In this document: positions 1 to 9,271 of the stretch, one piece after another
Layout: each line of letters opens with the position of its first letter
How positions within the stretch are numbered: the first letter of the stretch is position 1
DNA from: Bremia lactucae
Taxonomy: Eukaryota > Oomycota > Peronosporomycetes > Peronosporales > Peronosporaceae
Direction of reading: 5' to 3'
DNA: 26,480 nt
Assembly: GCF_004359215.1 (NCBI RefSeq)
Contig: NC_090611.1
Location: 2,608,639-2,635,118 of the forward strand
Position numbers and translations under genes: made by a program
The notes under the pieces: generated by a model
The model's input: the letters and a program-made list of their open reading frames with translations, nothing else
What the model was told of the DNA's origin: nothing
Database searches by the model: none

Positions 1-1152
1 TATAGTTAACTTCGGAGGCGCTATCAAATGAGGTGTATAAGCGCCTACACTTAATCCGTTGTTTACCAAGACATTGAATGTCTCAGTTTCCTCTTTAACG
101 CATATTTCCAAAGGTCCCTGGGAACCTTTGACCACAGGTTTCTGGGGACGTATTTCCGCAGATAGTTGGGGACTTGTTCCCTTAATATCGCTTTGATCTT
201 TTCCAGACACCGTCTTTACCCACGATGCACCTAAGATGTGGTTTTTCGCTTGCAGCGAATATACGCTTTTTGGGATTTGCATACAATTTATTCTTACGCA
301 TAAGTATTAGGGCTTTTCGGACTTGGGTACGATGTACTTCAACATCCGACTTTCCGTTTATGGCTCTGCTATGAATGAAGACGTCATTAAAATAATTCGG
401 TGCGAAATCCAGCACCGATCTTAACAGAGTAGTAACACATCTGTTAAAATGTCGCAGAGGTACTACTAAGTCCCTGTGGCATACATAGCCTCTCCCTTAG
501 CATTCCGATTGGGGTGCTTACTGCTGTGAACGGGATATCCTTTTCACGCATAAGGATCTGATAGAATCCATCCATCAGATGTATTGACGAGAAGGTAGAT
601 CTCTTTGATATACCGTCGATGATTACGTGTCGGCGTTTAAGCCGGTACCGTTGCAGCGTTCAATTTACTGAGCGCATGCACAAGCCGCCATCTCCTGTTG
701 CTTTACGCACACAGAAGGTCGGAGATTCATGTAGGGAGGTTGACTCCTCACATGGTCCGCTGCGAATCGATCGGCAGGTATTTGTCGATCGCTAATTCTT
801 GTTTTTGAGGCAATGGCCACTGCTTCATGACTCAGTATTTCGAACCTGGAATCAGGTCGCTTTCATGTCGAGTGCCCATATCTTTAGACAGACCAAATCC
901 TTAAAAAGATTTCTTTACAAAGACTCCCGGGGAATTGGGACGTGAAGCTTTCCATCCGAGTCTTCTCATCGAAGACACTTTAGTCCATTGATGAGCTGCT
1001 GCGAACCCGTTCATTCTCAGGAAATACTTTTGCCGACCGCATATCTGCTACATACCTATCCTCTGTAACAAGTACGTAGATCAGCTTGACGTTGCCACGA
1101 CGCAGATCACGCAAGACCGTTACGGTTCTAGTGTTGGCAAATGAGTTAACTC
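1..1152 (-). repeat. Tandem repeat unit 1 (Gypsy-A linker plus RT)
   Basis: The first 1152 bases recur from 1153 with the same order of landmarks, for example tatagttaacttcggaggcg at 1 and again at 1153. The copies differ by scattered substitutions and small indels (by eye roughly 5-10%), so this is an old tandem duplication and not an assembly echo. The unit is an internal pol segment of a minus-strand Gypsy element, not an LTR. It may continue left of the window. Confidence 0.85.
182..1152 (-). pseudogene. Gypsy-A pol fragment: linker and reverse transcriptase, copy 1
   Basis: On the minus strand the stretch near 1152-900 matches the protease-RT linker seen better at 2045-2293. From about 700 down to 182 it matches Ty3/Gypsy reverse transcriptase. 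The longest open piece (415-182) reads LDFAPNYFNDVFIHS, the palm segment that normally carries the catalytic YxDD box; here it is YFND, so the first of the two aspartates is Asn. It continues into GKDGVWKRSKRY, the start of the thumb. Frameshifts and stops separate the pieces. This is a dead copy; RNase H and integrase do not follow it inside the window. Confidence 0.8.
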
Positions 1153-2305
1153 TATAGTTAACTTCGGAGGCGCTATCAAATGAGGTGTATAAGCGCCTAC
1201 ACTTAATCCGTTGTTTACTAAGACATTTAATGTCTCAGTTTCCTCTTTTAAGCATATACCTGGGAACCTTTGACCACAGGTTTCTGGGGACGTATTCCCG
1301 CAGATTCTTGGGGACTTATTCCCTTAATATCGCTTTGATCTTTTCCAGACACCGTCTTTACCAACGATGCACCTAAGATGTGGTATTTCGCTAGCAGTGA
1401 ATATACGCTTTTTGTGATTTGCATACAACTTATTCTTTCGCATAAGTATTAGGGCTTTTGAAACGTGGGTACGATGTACTTCAACATACACCTTTCCGTT
1501 TATGTCTTTGCTATGAACGTAGACGTTATTAAAATAACTCGGTGCGAAATCCAGCACCGATCTTAACAGATTGGTTGCACATCTGTTAAATGTTGCAAGG
1601 GCACTACTAAGTCCATGTGGCATAATTAGCCACTCCCTTAGCATTCTGCTTGGGGCGCTTACTGCTGTGAATGGGATATCCTTTTCACGCACAAGGATCT
1701 GATAGAATCCATCCATCAGATTTATTGACAAAAAGGTAGATCTCTTTGACATACCATCATTGATTACGTCTTTTCGAGGTATCGGCTTTTGAGCCGGTAC
1801 TGTTGCAGCGTTCAATTTATTAAGCGCATGCACAAGCCGCCATCTCCTGTTGCTTTACGCACACATAAGGTCGGAGATTCATGTACGGAGGTTGACCCCT
1901 CCCATGGCTAGCTGCGAAGCGATCGGCAGGTATTTGTCGATCGCTAATTCTTGTTTTGGAGGCAATGGCCACTGCTTCATGACTCAGTATTTCGAACCTG
2001 GAATCAGGTCACTTTCATGTCGAGTGCCCATATCTTTAGACAGATTAAATCCTTAAAAATATTTCCTTACAAAGACTCCAGGGGAATTGGGACGTGAAAC
2101 TTTCCGTCTGAGTCTTCTCATCGAGGACACTTTCGTCCATCGATGAGCTGCTGAGAAGCCGTTCGTTCTTAGAAAATACTATTGCCGACCAAATATTGGT
2201 CATGTACTTATCATCTGTGACAAGTACGCAGATCTGCTTGTCTTTACCACTACGCAGATCACGCAAGAACCGTTTCGATTCTAGCGTTGGCAAATGAGTT
2301 ATCTC
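1153..2305 (-). repeat. Tandem repeat unit 2 (Gypsy-A linker plus RT)
   Basis: Second unit of the 1152-bp tandem repeat. Its right boundary is set where the unit start motif recurs in altered form (gaagtttatttcggaggcgc near 2308). Its reading frames are better preserved than those of unit 1. Confidence 0.85.
1324..2293 (-). pseudogene. Gypsy-A pol fragment: linker and reverse transcriptase, copy 2
   Basis: The minus-strand linker at 2293-2045 begins PTLESKRFLRDLRSGKDKQI and has a close relative on the plus strand near 18925. After about 200 decayed bases (KQWPLP..LAIDK remnants) the RT is open at 1833-1324: ALNKLNAATVPAQKPIPR, then FLSINLMDGFYQI (palm motif A, Asp kept), MPHGLSSALATFNRC, and YFNNVYVHS in place of the YxDD box, with both catalytic aspartates changed to Asn. 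Gypsy RT palms normally read Y(V/L/F)DD, so this copy cannot polymerise. Gypsy-A assignment is by comparison with the plus-strand copy at 19272-19720. Confidence 0.85.
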
Positions 2306-2475
2306 TGAAGTTTATTTCGGAGGCGCTATCAGATCAAGTGTAGAAGCGCCTACATTTGATCCGTTATTTACCAAGACATTGATTGCCTCGTTTTTCTCTT
2401 TGAAACTTAATTATAAAGTTACCTGGGAACCTTTAACCACAGGTATCCAGGGACTTTATTCCCAGAGAAAAAAAA
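2306..2475 (-). repeat. Partial third unit of the RT tandem repeat
   Basis: About 170 bases match the first part of units 1 and 2 (ggaggcgctatcaga, gcgcctacatttgatccg, cctgggaacctttaaccacagg). It contains an inverted repeat with 12-bp arms and one G-T pair at 2332-2361, which corresponds to the hairpin at 18850-18879 in the plus-strand element. Confidence 0.7.
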
Positions 2476-2896
2476 CGGGGAGAATCCTCGCCAACTGCCT
2501 CTAGCTGTGGTTGCGCTTCCCACAGCGAGATCCTCTTCGATCGATACTCCAGTCGATCAAGGACTTTCGCCACTGCCTCTTATAGACAGGTGTTTCTATT
2601 GTTCTTAGTTGTTGCTTTGCAAGCAAGCATCTGTGTTTGGTACCACTTAACTTGTTCGAGTGGTCGAACTTCGCCGCTGCCTATGCTTGTGCACAGCCTT
2701 CGGTAACTATATTCACATCACGATGGTGGCCCTTCGGCGCTGCATGTGCTTGTGCACAGCCGTTGGGATCTAACTTCACAATGTGTTGAGTATTCACACT
2801 GAGGTCTTGTGCAGTCATGCTAACGACCGACCCACAAGTGAGACCATCGCACTCTCGTAGGGCTTGTGGACGCTCCAAGACGTTCATCAGTTGGAA
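2476..2896 (-). pseudogene. Gypsy-A protease-RT linker
   Basis: The minus-strand open piece 2887-2681 starts MNVLERPQALRECDG and includes TAQDLSVNTQH and GCAQAHAAP. The plus-strand copy has MNVLERPQACGCTTSECDG and GCANAQAAP at the same place, downstream of the protease, so this is a family-specific polyprotein linker. No catalytic motif is visible. The lower part (2680-2476) is decayed and holds several perfect 6-bp stems, such as ctgtgg/ccacag near 2509. Its frame is cut from the protease by the 300-bp insert at 2897-3196. Confidence 0.7.
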
Positions 2897-3196
2897 AAGA
2901 GAAAATAATGTATAAACATAATTTAGAATTTTTTATCAAGTATTTTAATTCGAACATCTACTTCAAAATTCTCTGTAAACCAAGTTTTATTTATATTTAA
3001 AATAAAAAATCTACTTAATACTACTTAATCTCCATATTGAATTTATTTGTCGTAAAAATACGTAGTGTATTTTGCATTATTCGTATTGAATCTCTTAAAA
3101 TACGAATATTTGAAGGGTTTGCAGTATCTGAAATTCCAGTATGCTCTTCCGATGATAAAGATATCATCAAATATTACCGCTTTTATGACTTTGAGG
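2897..3196. mobile_element. 300-bp AT-rich insert at the centre of a palindrome
   Basis: Left of this stretch stands gttcatcagttgg (2884-2896) and right of it ccatctgatgaac (3197-3209). In the plus-strand copy the same two arms (one base different) are directly joined as a 26-bp perfect palindrome at 17593-17618. The intervening 300 bases are AT-rich, have no convincing ORF and no terminal inverted repeats or target duplication that I can see. It could be an insertion, or a loop that the other copy lost by slippage. Confidence 0.55.
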
Positions 3197-3402
3197 CCAT
3201 CTGATGAACACGAGACAGGCATCGCCACGGCTTGATGCTTCCAATTTATACATGGCTCGTACTTTCTGAGCCATGGTTATCCAAGGATAACATCAGATTT
3301 GTCATCCAAATCTAGTACGATGAAATCATCATCGTACTATTTACTGTATCATTATTTACTGTTTTAATGCGTATTAAATACCAACTACACGTTTCTTAAC
3401 CG
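3197..3402 (-). pseudogene. Gypsy-A aspartic protease, C-terminal part
   Basis: Read on the minus strand this gives VRLPTGTFVTVKKRVVGI, then DDDFIVLDLDDKSDVILG, a TAA stop, and PWLRKYEPCINW. The second hydrophobic-Gly motif (VILG.PWL) is the flap-distal part of retropepsins in Gypsy elements. The plus-strand copy keeps ILGLPWLRKYEPRIS without the stop. Three in-frame stops and a frameshift against the upstream protease part show that it is dead. The segment contains three conserved inverted repeats (3251-3275, around 3285-3307, 3313-3339). Confidence 0.75.
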
Positions 3403-3879
3403 TTACAAATGTGCCTGTTGGTAGGCGCACTGTCCCGTTAGAGATATATCGCGCTCAACGAACTTAATCCTGCGATCTTCTAGCGATTGGCGTCGAATAA
3501 AATTGTTCGACGCCCCACAATCGACAAGAGACTTAAGTGGCAATTTATTTGACACTTTTATTTTCAGGGTTATGAGGTGAACCTCATCACCGTGGGCAGT
3601 TACAAACAATGTTGGTGTGTGAGAAGCAACTTTCGTCAAAAGGCCTGCAAATTCTTTTGACGTTGCTGGATCAGTAGAGTGCTCGACCTTTTTTTGACGG
3701 TCTGACTCGCCGTTGCGATTTCGCAACAGCGTCGGATCCGCGTCCTCCGCTGTTCCTAGCAAGTCGATCTTTTCGCTCAGTGTTTCTGGGCACTGGCCGT
3801 GAAGCACTTCACTCAAGGCGTAGTGGCCCGTCTTTAGACAACGGTTACACTTTGTAATCGTTTGTAATTTGAAGAGCAA
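3403..3879 (-). pseudogene. Gypsy-A gag zinc knuckle and protease N-terminal half
   Basis: A 158-codon open frame. Residues 12-20 read CNRCLKTGH, a CCHC zinc knuckle whose last Cys is missing at the expected spacing. After a polar spacer comes EFAGLLTKVASHTPTLFVTA and then SLVDCGASNNFIRRQSL near residue 117, the retropepsin active site (D-C-G-A, a common Gypsy variant of D-S/T-G-A). The frame ends at AYQQAHL; the rest of the protease lies in another frame at 3402-3197. Gag would package the RNA and the protease would cleave the polyprotein. The active-site Asp is still present, but the gene is fragmented. Confidence 0.8.
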
Positions 3880-4379
3880 GGTTTCTTGCTCTCTACATAC
3901 GGGAGGTCCATGGGTTCTGGACCTCCGTTTTCCAGTCTTCTCGGTGGACGATAAGCACCCGAATGGACGAAACCTGTTTCAGGCTAAAGTCTCTTGTTCC
4001 GCTACAGAGATCGCTTGGTCAAGCGTCTTTAAGTCGAGCCGGAACAAGTGGGTCTTGACAGGACCGTCTGCGAGATCCTTGATGAACACAGAACCTGTGT
4101 GTCTTCATCAATCGGATGACTCACGATACGACTGACCAATTATCGTTTATGTTGGGCATAAGCGTGAAGGTTACGATTGCCCTACTTCAAATCCAGGAGC
4201 TTAACTCGAGCCCTGAATTCGACACGTGGCGGCTCAAATGTTTGCCTGAGCCGGGTCCTAAAGACCTCATACGACCCAACAAATATTGGGTCGTAAAGCT
4301 TGAGCCCCAAGGCCCAAGATTTGGCACGCCCGTCTAATTGGACATGCCAAATTTCACTTCGTCGCATCATCACTGACAC
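3880..4379 (-). pseudogene. Gypsy-A gag, capsid-like region
   Basis: On the minus strand the open piece 4379-4182 contains LDGRAKSWALGLKLYDP, then EVFRTRLRQTFEPPRVEFRA, the pattern of the Retrotrans_gag capsid domain. It continues through GNRNLHAYAQHKR, then frame-shifted pieces recognisable as LADGPVKTHLFRLDLKTLDQ, DFSLKQ and RRLENGGPEPMDLPYVES, and runs into the zinc knuckle. At least three frameshifts interrupt it. Strong inverted repeats lie at 3902-3926, 4270-4295 (10-bp perfect arms) and 4319-4352. Confidence 0.75.
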
Positions 4380-4720
4380 GGCGAGCTTCTATTGTACGAC
4401 GTGCAGAGGAAGATTACAGGTAGCTTAGCAGCCTTAGCTACCAAAGGCTCGTTTTGAGGCTTCAAAATATAGAGAAAGTAAAACTGTATAAACATATTCA
4501 GGTCCTACGTAACGATCTTCTGTGTACAGCTGAATTTATTATATTAATAACAAACTATGTATAGCGCCTCCTTGCGCACCGCACAATCGTGTCTTACAAC
4601 GATTGTCGGGGTTGGTTTAGAATATAATAAATAGAGTTAATGTCTTATTACATCAATATTACCCAATTTGAAAATATTAAAACTATTTAAGTCAAATCAT
4701 TAATTAAGATAATAATTTGT
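4380..4720. other. Non-coding stretch between Gypsy-A gag and the Gypsy-B LTR
   Basis: No ORF or recognisable domain. The left part probably holds decayed 5' sequence of Gypsy-A. The rest is AT-rich. Inverted repeats are present: ggtagct/agctacc near 4416-4442 and caatcgt/acgattg near 4584-4605. I could not define a Gypsy-A LTR here. Confidence 0.5.
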
Positions 4721-5232
4721 TGTAGACGGGCACGTCTTAATGCGGCCACGCTCTACTTAAGCACACACTCTAGCACAGCGAGGAAGCGGTTAGACGGTCT
4801 TCTCTTGCGTGCAGTGAGGTGCGCGCCTTAGCGACCTCACCCAACGCACTAAGTATGTCGTCACGGGAGCGGTGATCCGACTCCTCGTGCGCACTTACTA
4901 AGTATGAAGTAGTTTTCAGACTGATTTATATTTAATCGCATTAAATACAAATACTTATTCTTACCAATCAAAAATGTCATCTCTGTAGATGGCACTAATA
5001 TGTATTGCGAGCGTATCTTTCTAGAAACCTCGCGTAACGGATGACGCTAGGCGTCATCCTTCCTAATGTGAATGCACCCATGTGCATCACATCCACAAGG
5101 GTTGGTCATAAATGTGAATCACATCCGAGTAGTGGGTCAAATTACTTTATTTAAGCAATTGACCGCCCCTTCAGTACACAAAGTGTACTCAAGGAGGACT
5201 GTGTAACATTAGGGCAACTTTAGGCCGTTACA
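4721..5232 (-). repeat. Gypsy-B LTR (3' LTR), copy A
   Basis: A 512-bp sequence bounded by tgtag and ttaca (TG...CA on either strand). It recurs at 11096-11607, 15746-16269 and 25705-26257. Minus orientation is shown by a purine-rich tract directly before its minus-strand start (5244-5233) and, in copy C, a primer binding site just after its minus-strand end. It contains conserved hairpins: ggatgacgc/gcgtcatcc near 5039-5059, atgcac/gtgcat near 5082-5097, and agtacac/gtgtact near 5175-5191. Confidence 0.85.
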
Positions 5233-5244
5233 TTCCCCCTCCCT
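5233..5244 (-). promoter_or_regulatory. Polypurine tract of Gypsy-B
   Basis: On the minus strand agggagggggaa abuts the LTR start tgtaacgg. A purine run immediately upstream of a 3' LTR primes plus-strand DNA synthesis in LTR retrotransposons. Copy D has the related aaagagggggatgg at the same place, so the position is conserved. Confidence 0.75.
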
Positions 5245-5363
5245 AAAAACGAATGTTACATTTTGAATTCGTCAAAGAGGAAGGAAGAGCTATGAGCTGC
5301 TTAACGCGCCGCTAGTTCTCTCAGTCACTCTAACGATCTCTGTTTCTTTACACGGCGCCGAAG

Positions 5364-6300
5364 ATGCCACCTAAAGGGGCCACGTTGGTGAGTCGTCTGC
5401 GAAGACGCCCACATAACCACGCGCTTAGCGCACGCGCCGCATTAATACGCCAGCAGCGTCCAATGCCTTAGCCAAAACGCCGACAGCTACTGCTGCTGTC
5501 TCGTTAACAGAGCTTAAGGATCCTTCCCACTTTAACAGTGAGAATGTTGATCCGTCGCTTATTGTCGACTACAATGAGTCGACACCGTTGCCGTCATTTC
5601 ATAGTAGTGATGCGGACAACGAGCTAATGAGGTCGGATGATGGCGAATTATTGCCCATCCAAACTTCTCTCATTACTCCCAACGTGGTGGAAACAGCAAC
5701 ATTTACGAATGCGCGCTGGATAGCGCAGCGACCATTAATGAGAGCGCTGCCCATAAATGCGCAGCCGCTTCTTCGTTGGATAAAACTTTATGCTCAGACC
5801 ATTATCCATAATAGTTCTGACATAGAGGATTCTGAGCTAAAGCTCCGCCGACGACACGTAAACGTGCTCAGTCGGTGTCACAAGCCAGTCGTTTTGAACG
5901 TGGCTATGTGACGGGTGACATATCACCGATGCCCTCTTCGTCTAAATGGTCTGTTAAACGGACAAGAGCGTCGCTCCTAGAGTGCGCTCTTCTAGATGCA
6001 CATAATTATTATGGCGTCTTTACATCATGGGGGGGCTCAGGGGACTCGCTTGGGCGAATTTTCCCGATCCCGGTCGTGTTGCAATCGAATGAAACGCCCA
6101 ACTAAAACGAGGCAGAGTTCACGCGCCGCATTCATCCGCATTCCGATGCGATGAAACAGCGATCGCAGCGAATTAATGTCGCCCGCTTGCGTGTAAAAGA
6201 AATCATGGGCGGTACTGTAGCCCATGTTTTTTCTTACAACGCTGCTTCTGCTAGTCCATTTGAGACTAGCGAAGTGGCCTCAGCTAGTGCTCCTTTTCAT
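5364..6300 (+). pseudogene. Antisense ORF of Gypsy-B, between pol and 3' LTR
   Basis: This ORF lies on the strand opposite to gag-pol, starting 132 bp inside the LTR. The initiator context aagatgccacctaaa is shared with copy D at 26390, where the frame is open (MPPKRGHVGGSSAKTP...). Here one A is missing in the aaaagggg run, and two later codons are stops. Open pieces with coding character follow: 5588-5911 (ELLPIQTSLITPNVVETATF), 5875-6105 (SRFERGYVTGDISPMPSSSK, WSVKRTRASLLECALLDAHN) and 6151-6396. The parent protein would be about 300 residues: basic N-terminus, Ser/Asp-rich middle, no domain I recognise. The 3' end approaches or overlaps the chromodomain on the other strand. It could instead be a captured host gene. 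Confidence 0.5.
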
Positions 6301-6472
6301 AGGCAGCCACCAAGCCGGGCACATCAATACGTAGGGTATCGATCGATTCCCGAGATTCGAAACTCTTCGGGTATCCTTTCCATTGGACGAGGATAAAATA
6401 CCTTTGCCTCACGAAGCGGTGAGCAAGCAACCTTCCGACAAGGAAGCGTTGATTCTCACCCGCATCCATCAA
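6284..6472 (-). pseudogene. Chromodomain at the integrase C-terminus, Gypsy-B
   Basis: A 62-codon minus-strand piece: NQRFLVGRLLAHRF, then RQRYFILVQWKGYPKSF and DVPGLVAAYE. This is the chromodomain pattern (FLV.L....YLVKWKGYP..) of chromovirus-type Ty3/Gypsy integrases, which targets integration to marked histone tails. The usual WE(P) after the GYP motif reads SRES, so an aromatic-cage residue seems lost. It follows the integrase C-terminal domain at 6793-7002 after about 320 bp of decayed sequence. Confidence 0.75.
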
Positions 6473-6792
6473 GGCAGGCGGTGCCCGATAGGAGTGGCGA
6501 TCTCACCCACCTAGTCGCGGCTGCCTTACCTTCGTCCATTCAGTCGCAAGCGTTAAGCGCTGCCGATCGACGTATTGTGGATCTCGAGGGTTAAGTCTCG
6601 CGACTGACCTCGGATCTTTATGATGTCCGAGCGAAGGCTCATCAGGGTTATAAACGCCTGAGACTCGCTTCGACCTTTTGAGAAAGATAATTCGGAGGAA
6701 TCCGCGTCATCCAGGATCTCCCTCGCTCTCCGAGTCCTCCTCGAGGTGGGAGAAGTCGATCGCTTGAATTTTTTTCATCTTCACCGTCCCCC

Positions 6793-7141
6793 TCACCCGA
6801 ACGACGCTTGACTCACGTCGGCGTCACCATCGGTCTCCTTAGACGGATAGGGGTATGTGACCTCATTTGGGCCTACATACCGTTTCAGACGACCCACGTA
6901 AACTACGGGATGCGTCTCCATATACGGAAGAAGGGTGAGACTATAATTCAGGTTTCCAACCTCTTCTACCACCGTAAAGGGCCCATTGAAACGCGGGAAC
7001 AACTTCGTAATACCTCCAGGAAGTACATAAATTGCATTTTACCATTTTGCTCAGTCTGTCTAAAAAGATGACGAGCCCCGTCCGACCCTTATGATCGGGC
7101 GCATGCCAAACATGGAGTCCAGACTTACTGACTTCCAACAA
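6793..7141 (-). pseudogene. Integrase C-terminal domain joined to a core remnant, Gypsy-B
   Basis: The piece 7002-6793 reads FPRFNGPFTVVEEVGN and ETHPVVYVGRLKRYVGP, the SH3-like integrase C-terminal domain with GPF and THPVFYVGRL motifs. The overlapping frame 7141-6941 gives PDHKGRTGLVIFLDRLSKMV, which lies near the start of the catalytic core. The core between this point and the C-terminal domain (second Asp, Glu of DDE) is missing, so an internal deletion has fused the two. Integrase function is lost. Confidence 0.8.
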
Positions 7142-7440
7142 TCCGTTGGAATCGGTAGCGGCATCAGTGACGCACTGCTGGACGGTGCAGACTTAACGCG
7201 CTGACACTGTTCGCAAGAGCGATATCGTTGGCCACCCATCTATATAGGTGTGGCTACCAAAATTCCTCTGACACTCGCAAGAATGTCTTCTCACGGCCCA
7301 GATGCCCACTAGATGGCGCATCATGGAGCTCGTGAAGTGTCAGCAGCTTGAGATCTGTGTCATGAGGCACATATATTCTCAAGGGATTATAAGGTGACAG
7401 CTGATGCCATATCAGGCCATTGCTGAAGCTAAAAGCGATT
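7142..7440 (-). pseudogene. Integrase zinc-binding (HHCC) region, Gypsy-B
   Basis: Minus-strand translation gives LIWHQLSPYNPLRIYVPHD, LHELHDAPSSGHLGREKTF and RVSEEFW, then a TAG in place of the second Trp codon, PHLYRWVAN, and after a frame change RYRSCEQCQRVKSAPSS. This is the H-H-C-C zinc-binding domain that precedes the integrase core. It is followed by MPLPIPTDCWKSVSLDSMFG, the start of the core, with Ser beside the first Asp position. The stop and frame changes mark decay. Confidence 0.75.
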
Positions 7441-7637
7441 TAGCTTAGCCTTTAGGTGCGACGGAAGGGTAACCTTTCATTCGCCAAAGTGATATAATAG
7501 CAGACGACAATGGTCGTCCTGAATATAGTTTTCTTTTATCTCAGAGGCTAATGAGCTCGTCACGTTGTATGCCATAATGGCTGCCAACGTTGACGGCTAA
7601 AATTGTGCTTTCGCACTAGACACACTTTCCTGGTGTC

Positions 7638-7832
7638 TTACCTCGAAGTCTGGTCTGCGCGATAAAACGTCAGCCAAGACATTCGACTTACCCGGCTTGT
7701 ATTGAACTTAAAATTAAATTCAGAGAAGAATGTAAGCCATCTTGTCATTCTAGGTGAGAGGTGCGGTGAGTTTATTGCGGTCCGCAGTGATGCGTGATCC
7801 GTATAAACCACAAATGGTTCGGTGCCCAATAG
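7638..7832 (-). pseudogene. RNase H fragment of Gypsy-B, cut by the gap
   Basis: The reading LGTEPFVVYTDHASLRTA and SPRMTRWLTFFSEFNFKF is the Gypsy RNase H/tether region, with the YTDH Asp kept. The C-terminal Asp motif (normally NVLADVLSR) reads MSWLTFYRA, after a small change of frame. The piece stops at the N gap; the longer version is at 14013-14362. Between 7441 and 7637 there is only decayed pol sequence with hairpins such as agctaaa/tttagct near 7428-7446. Confidence 0.75.
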
Positions 7833-8289
7833 NNNNNNNNNNNNNNNNNNNNNNNNNNNNNNNNNNNNNNNNNNNNNNNNNNNNNNNNNNNNNNNNNNNN
7901 NNNNNNNNNNNNNNNNNNNNNNNNNNNNNNNNNNNNNNNNNNNNNNNNNNNNNNNNNNNNNNNNNNNNNNNNNNNNNNNNNNNNNNNNNNNNNNNNNNNN
8001 NNNNNNNNNNNNNNNNNNNNNNNNNNNNNNNNNNNNNNNNNNNNNNNNNNNNNNNNNNNNNNNNNNNNNNNNNNNNNNNNNNNNNNNNNNNNNNNNNNNN
8101 NNNNNNNNNNNNNNNNNNNNNNNNNNNNNNNNNNNNNNNNNNNNNNNNNNNNNNNNNNNNNNNNNNNNNNNNNNNNNNNNNNNNNNNNNNNNNNNNNNNN
8201 NNNNNNNNNNNNNNNNNNNNNNNNNNNNNNNNNNNNNNNNNNNNNNNNNNNNNNNNNNNNNNNNNNNNNNNNNNNNNNNNNNNNNNNNN
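7833..8289. other. Assembly gap (457 N)
   Basis: Unknown bases. Sequence left of the gap equals the sequence ending at 14207. Sequence right of it equals the sequence starting at 1915. The gap therefore lies exactly between the two copies of the 5918-bp duplication. Any ORF spanning it is an artefact. Confidence 0.98.
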
Positions 8290-8668
8290 CGAAGCGATCG
8301 GCAGGTATTTGTCGATCGCTAATTCTTGTTTTGGAGGCAATGGCCACTGCTTCATGACTCAGTATTTCGAACCTGGAATCAGGTCACTTTCATGTCGAGT
8401 GCCCATATCTTTAGACAGATTAAATCCTTAAAAATATTTCCTTACAAAGACTCCAGGGGAATTGGGACGTGAAACTTTCCGTCTGAGTCTTCTCATCGAG
8501 GACACTTTCGTCCATCGATGAGCTGCTGAGAAGCCGTTCGTTCTTAGAAAATACTATTGCCGACCAAATATTGGTCATGTACTTATCATCTGTGACAAGT
8601 ACGCAGATCTGCTTGTCTTTACCACTACGCAGATCACGCAAGAACCGTTTCGATTCTAGCGTTGGCAA
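8290..8668 (-). pseudogene. Gypsy-A linker and RT start (duplicate of 1915-2293)
   Basis: Same sequence as the right part of repeat unit 2. The minus-strand linker is open at 8668-8420 (PTLESKRFLRDLRSG) and is followed by decayed RT N-terminal sequence (KQWPLPPKQELAIDK) running into the gap. Confidence 0.75.
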
Positions 8669-8680
8669 ATGAGTTATCTC

Positions 8681-8850
8681 TGAAGTTTATTTCGGAGGCG
8701 CTATCAGATCAAGTGTAGAAGCGCCTACATTTGATCCGTTATTTACCAAGACATTGATTGCCTCGTTTTTCTCTTTGAAACTTAATTATAAAGTTACCTG
8801 GGAACCTTTAACCACAGGTATCCAGGGACTTTATTCCCAGAGAAAAAAAA
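8681..8850 (-). repeat. Partial RT repeat unit (duplicate of 2306-2475)
   Basis: Identical to the partial third repeat unit at 2306-2475, including the 12-bp-arm inverted repeat, here at 8707-8736. Confidence 0.7.
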
Positions 8851-9271
8851 CGGGGAGAATCCTCGCCAACTGCCTCTAGCTGTGGTTGCGCTTCCCACAG
8901 CGAGATCCTCTTCGATCGATACTCCAGTCGATCAAGGACTTTCGCCACTGCCTCTTATAGACAGGTGTTTCTATTGTTCTTAGTTGTTGCTTTGCAAGCA
9001 AGCATCTGTGTTTGGTACCACTTAACTTGTTCGAGTGGTCGAACTTCGCCGCTGCCTATGCTTGTGCACAGCCTTCGGTAACTATATTCACATCACGATG
9101 GTGGCCCTTCGGCGCTGCATGTGCTTGTGCACAGCCGTTGGGATCTAACTTCACAATGTGTTGAGTATTCACACTGAGGTCTTGTGCAGTCATGCTAACG
9201 ACCGACCCACAAGTGAGACCATCGCACTCTCGTAGGGCTTGTGGACGCTCCAAGACGTTCATCAGTTGGAA
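8851..9271 (-). pseudogene. Gypsy-A protease-RT linker (duplicate of 2476-2896)
   Basis: Same reading as 2476-2896; the open piece is 9262-9056 (MNVLERPQALRECDG). Confidence 0.7.

Noticed and set aside
3043..3228. 61-codon minus-strand ORF as a gene
   Set aside because: Its first residues (PVSCSSDG) belong to the Gypsy-A linker; the rest reads into the 300-bp insert.
3869..4337. Plus-strand ORFs over Gypsy-A gag (and their copies at 10244-10712)
   Set aside because: The minus strand carries the recognisable gag capsid and zinc-knuckle sequence; these are shadows.
4721..5264. Reading the Gypsy-B LTRs as plus-strand 5' LTRs followed by a plus-strand gag (atgccacctaaa...)
   Set aside because: No primer binding site follows on the plus strand, while a polypurine tract on the minus side and the primer site at copy C fix the minus orientation.
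7750..8431. ORFs of 166-225 codons spanning 7833-8289
   Set aside because: They consist mostly of N and join unrelated sequence on the two gap sides.
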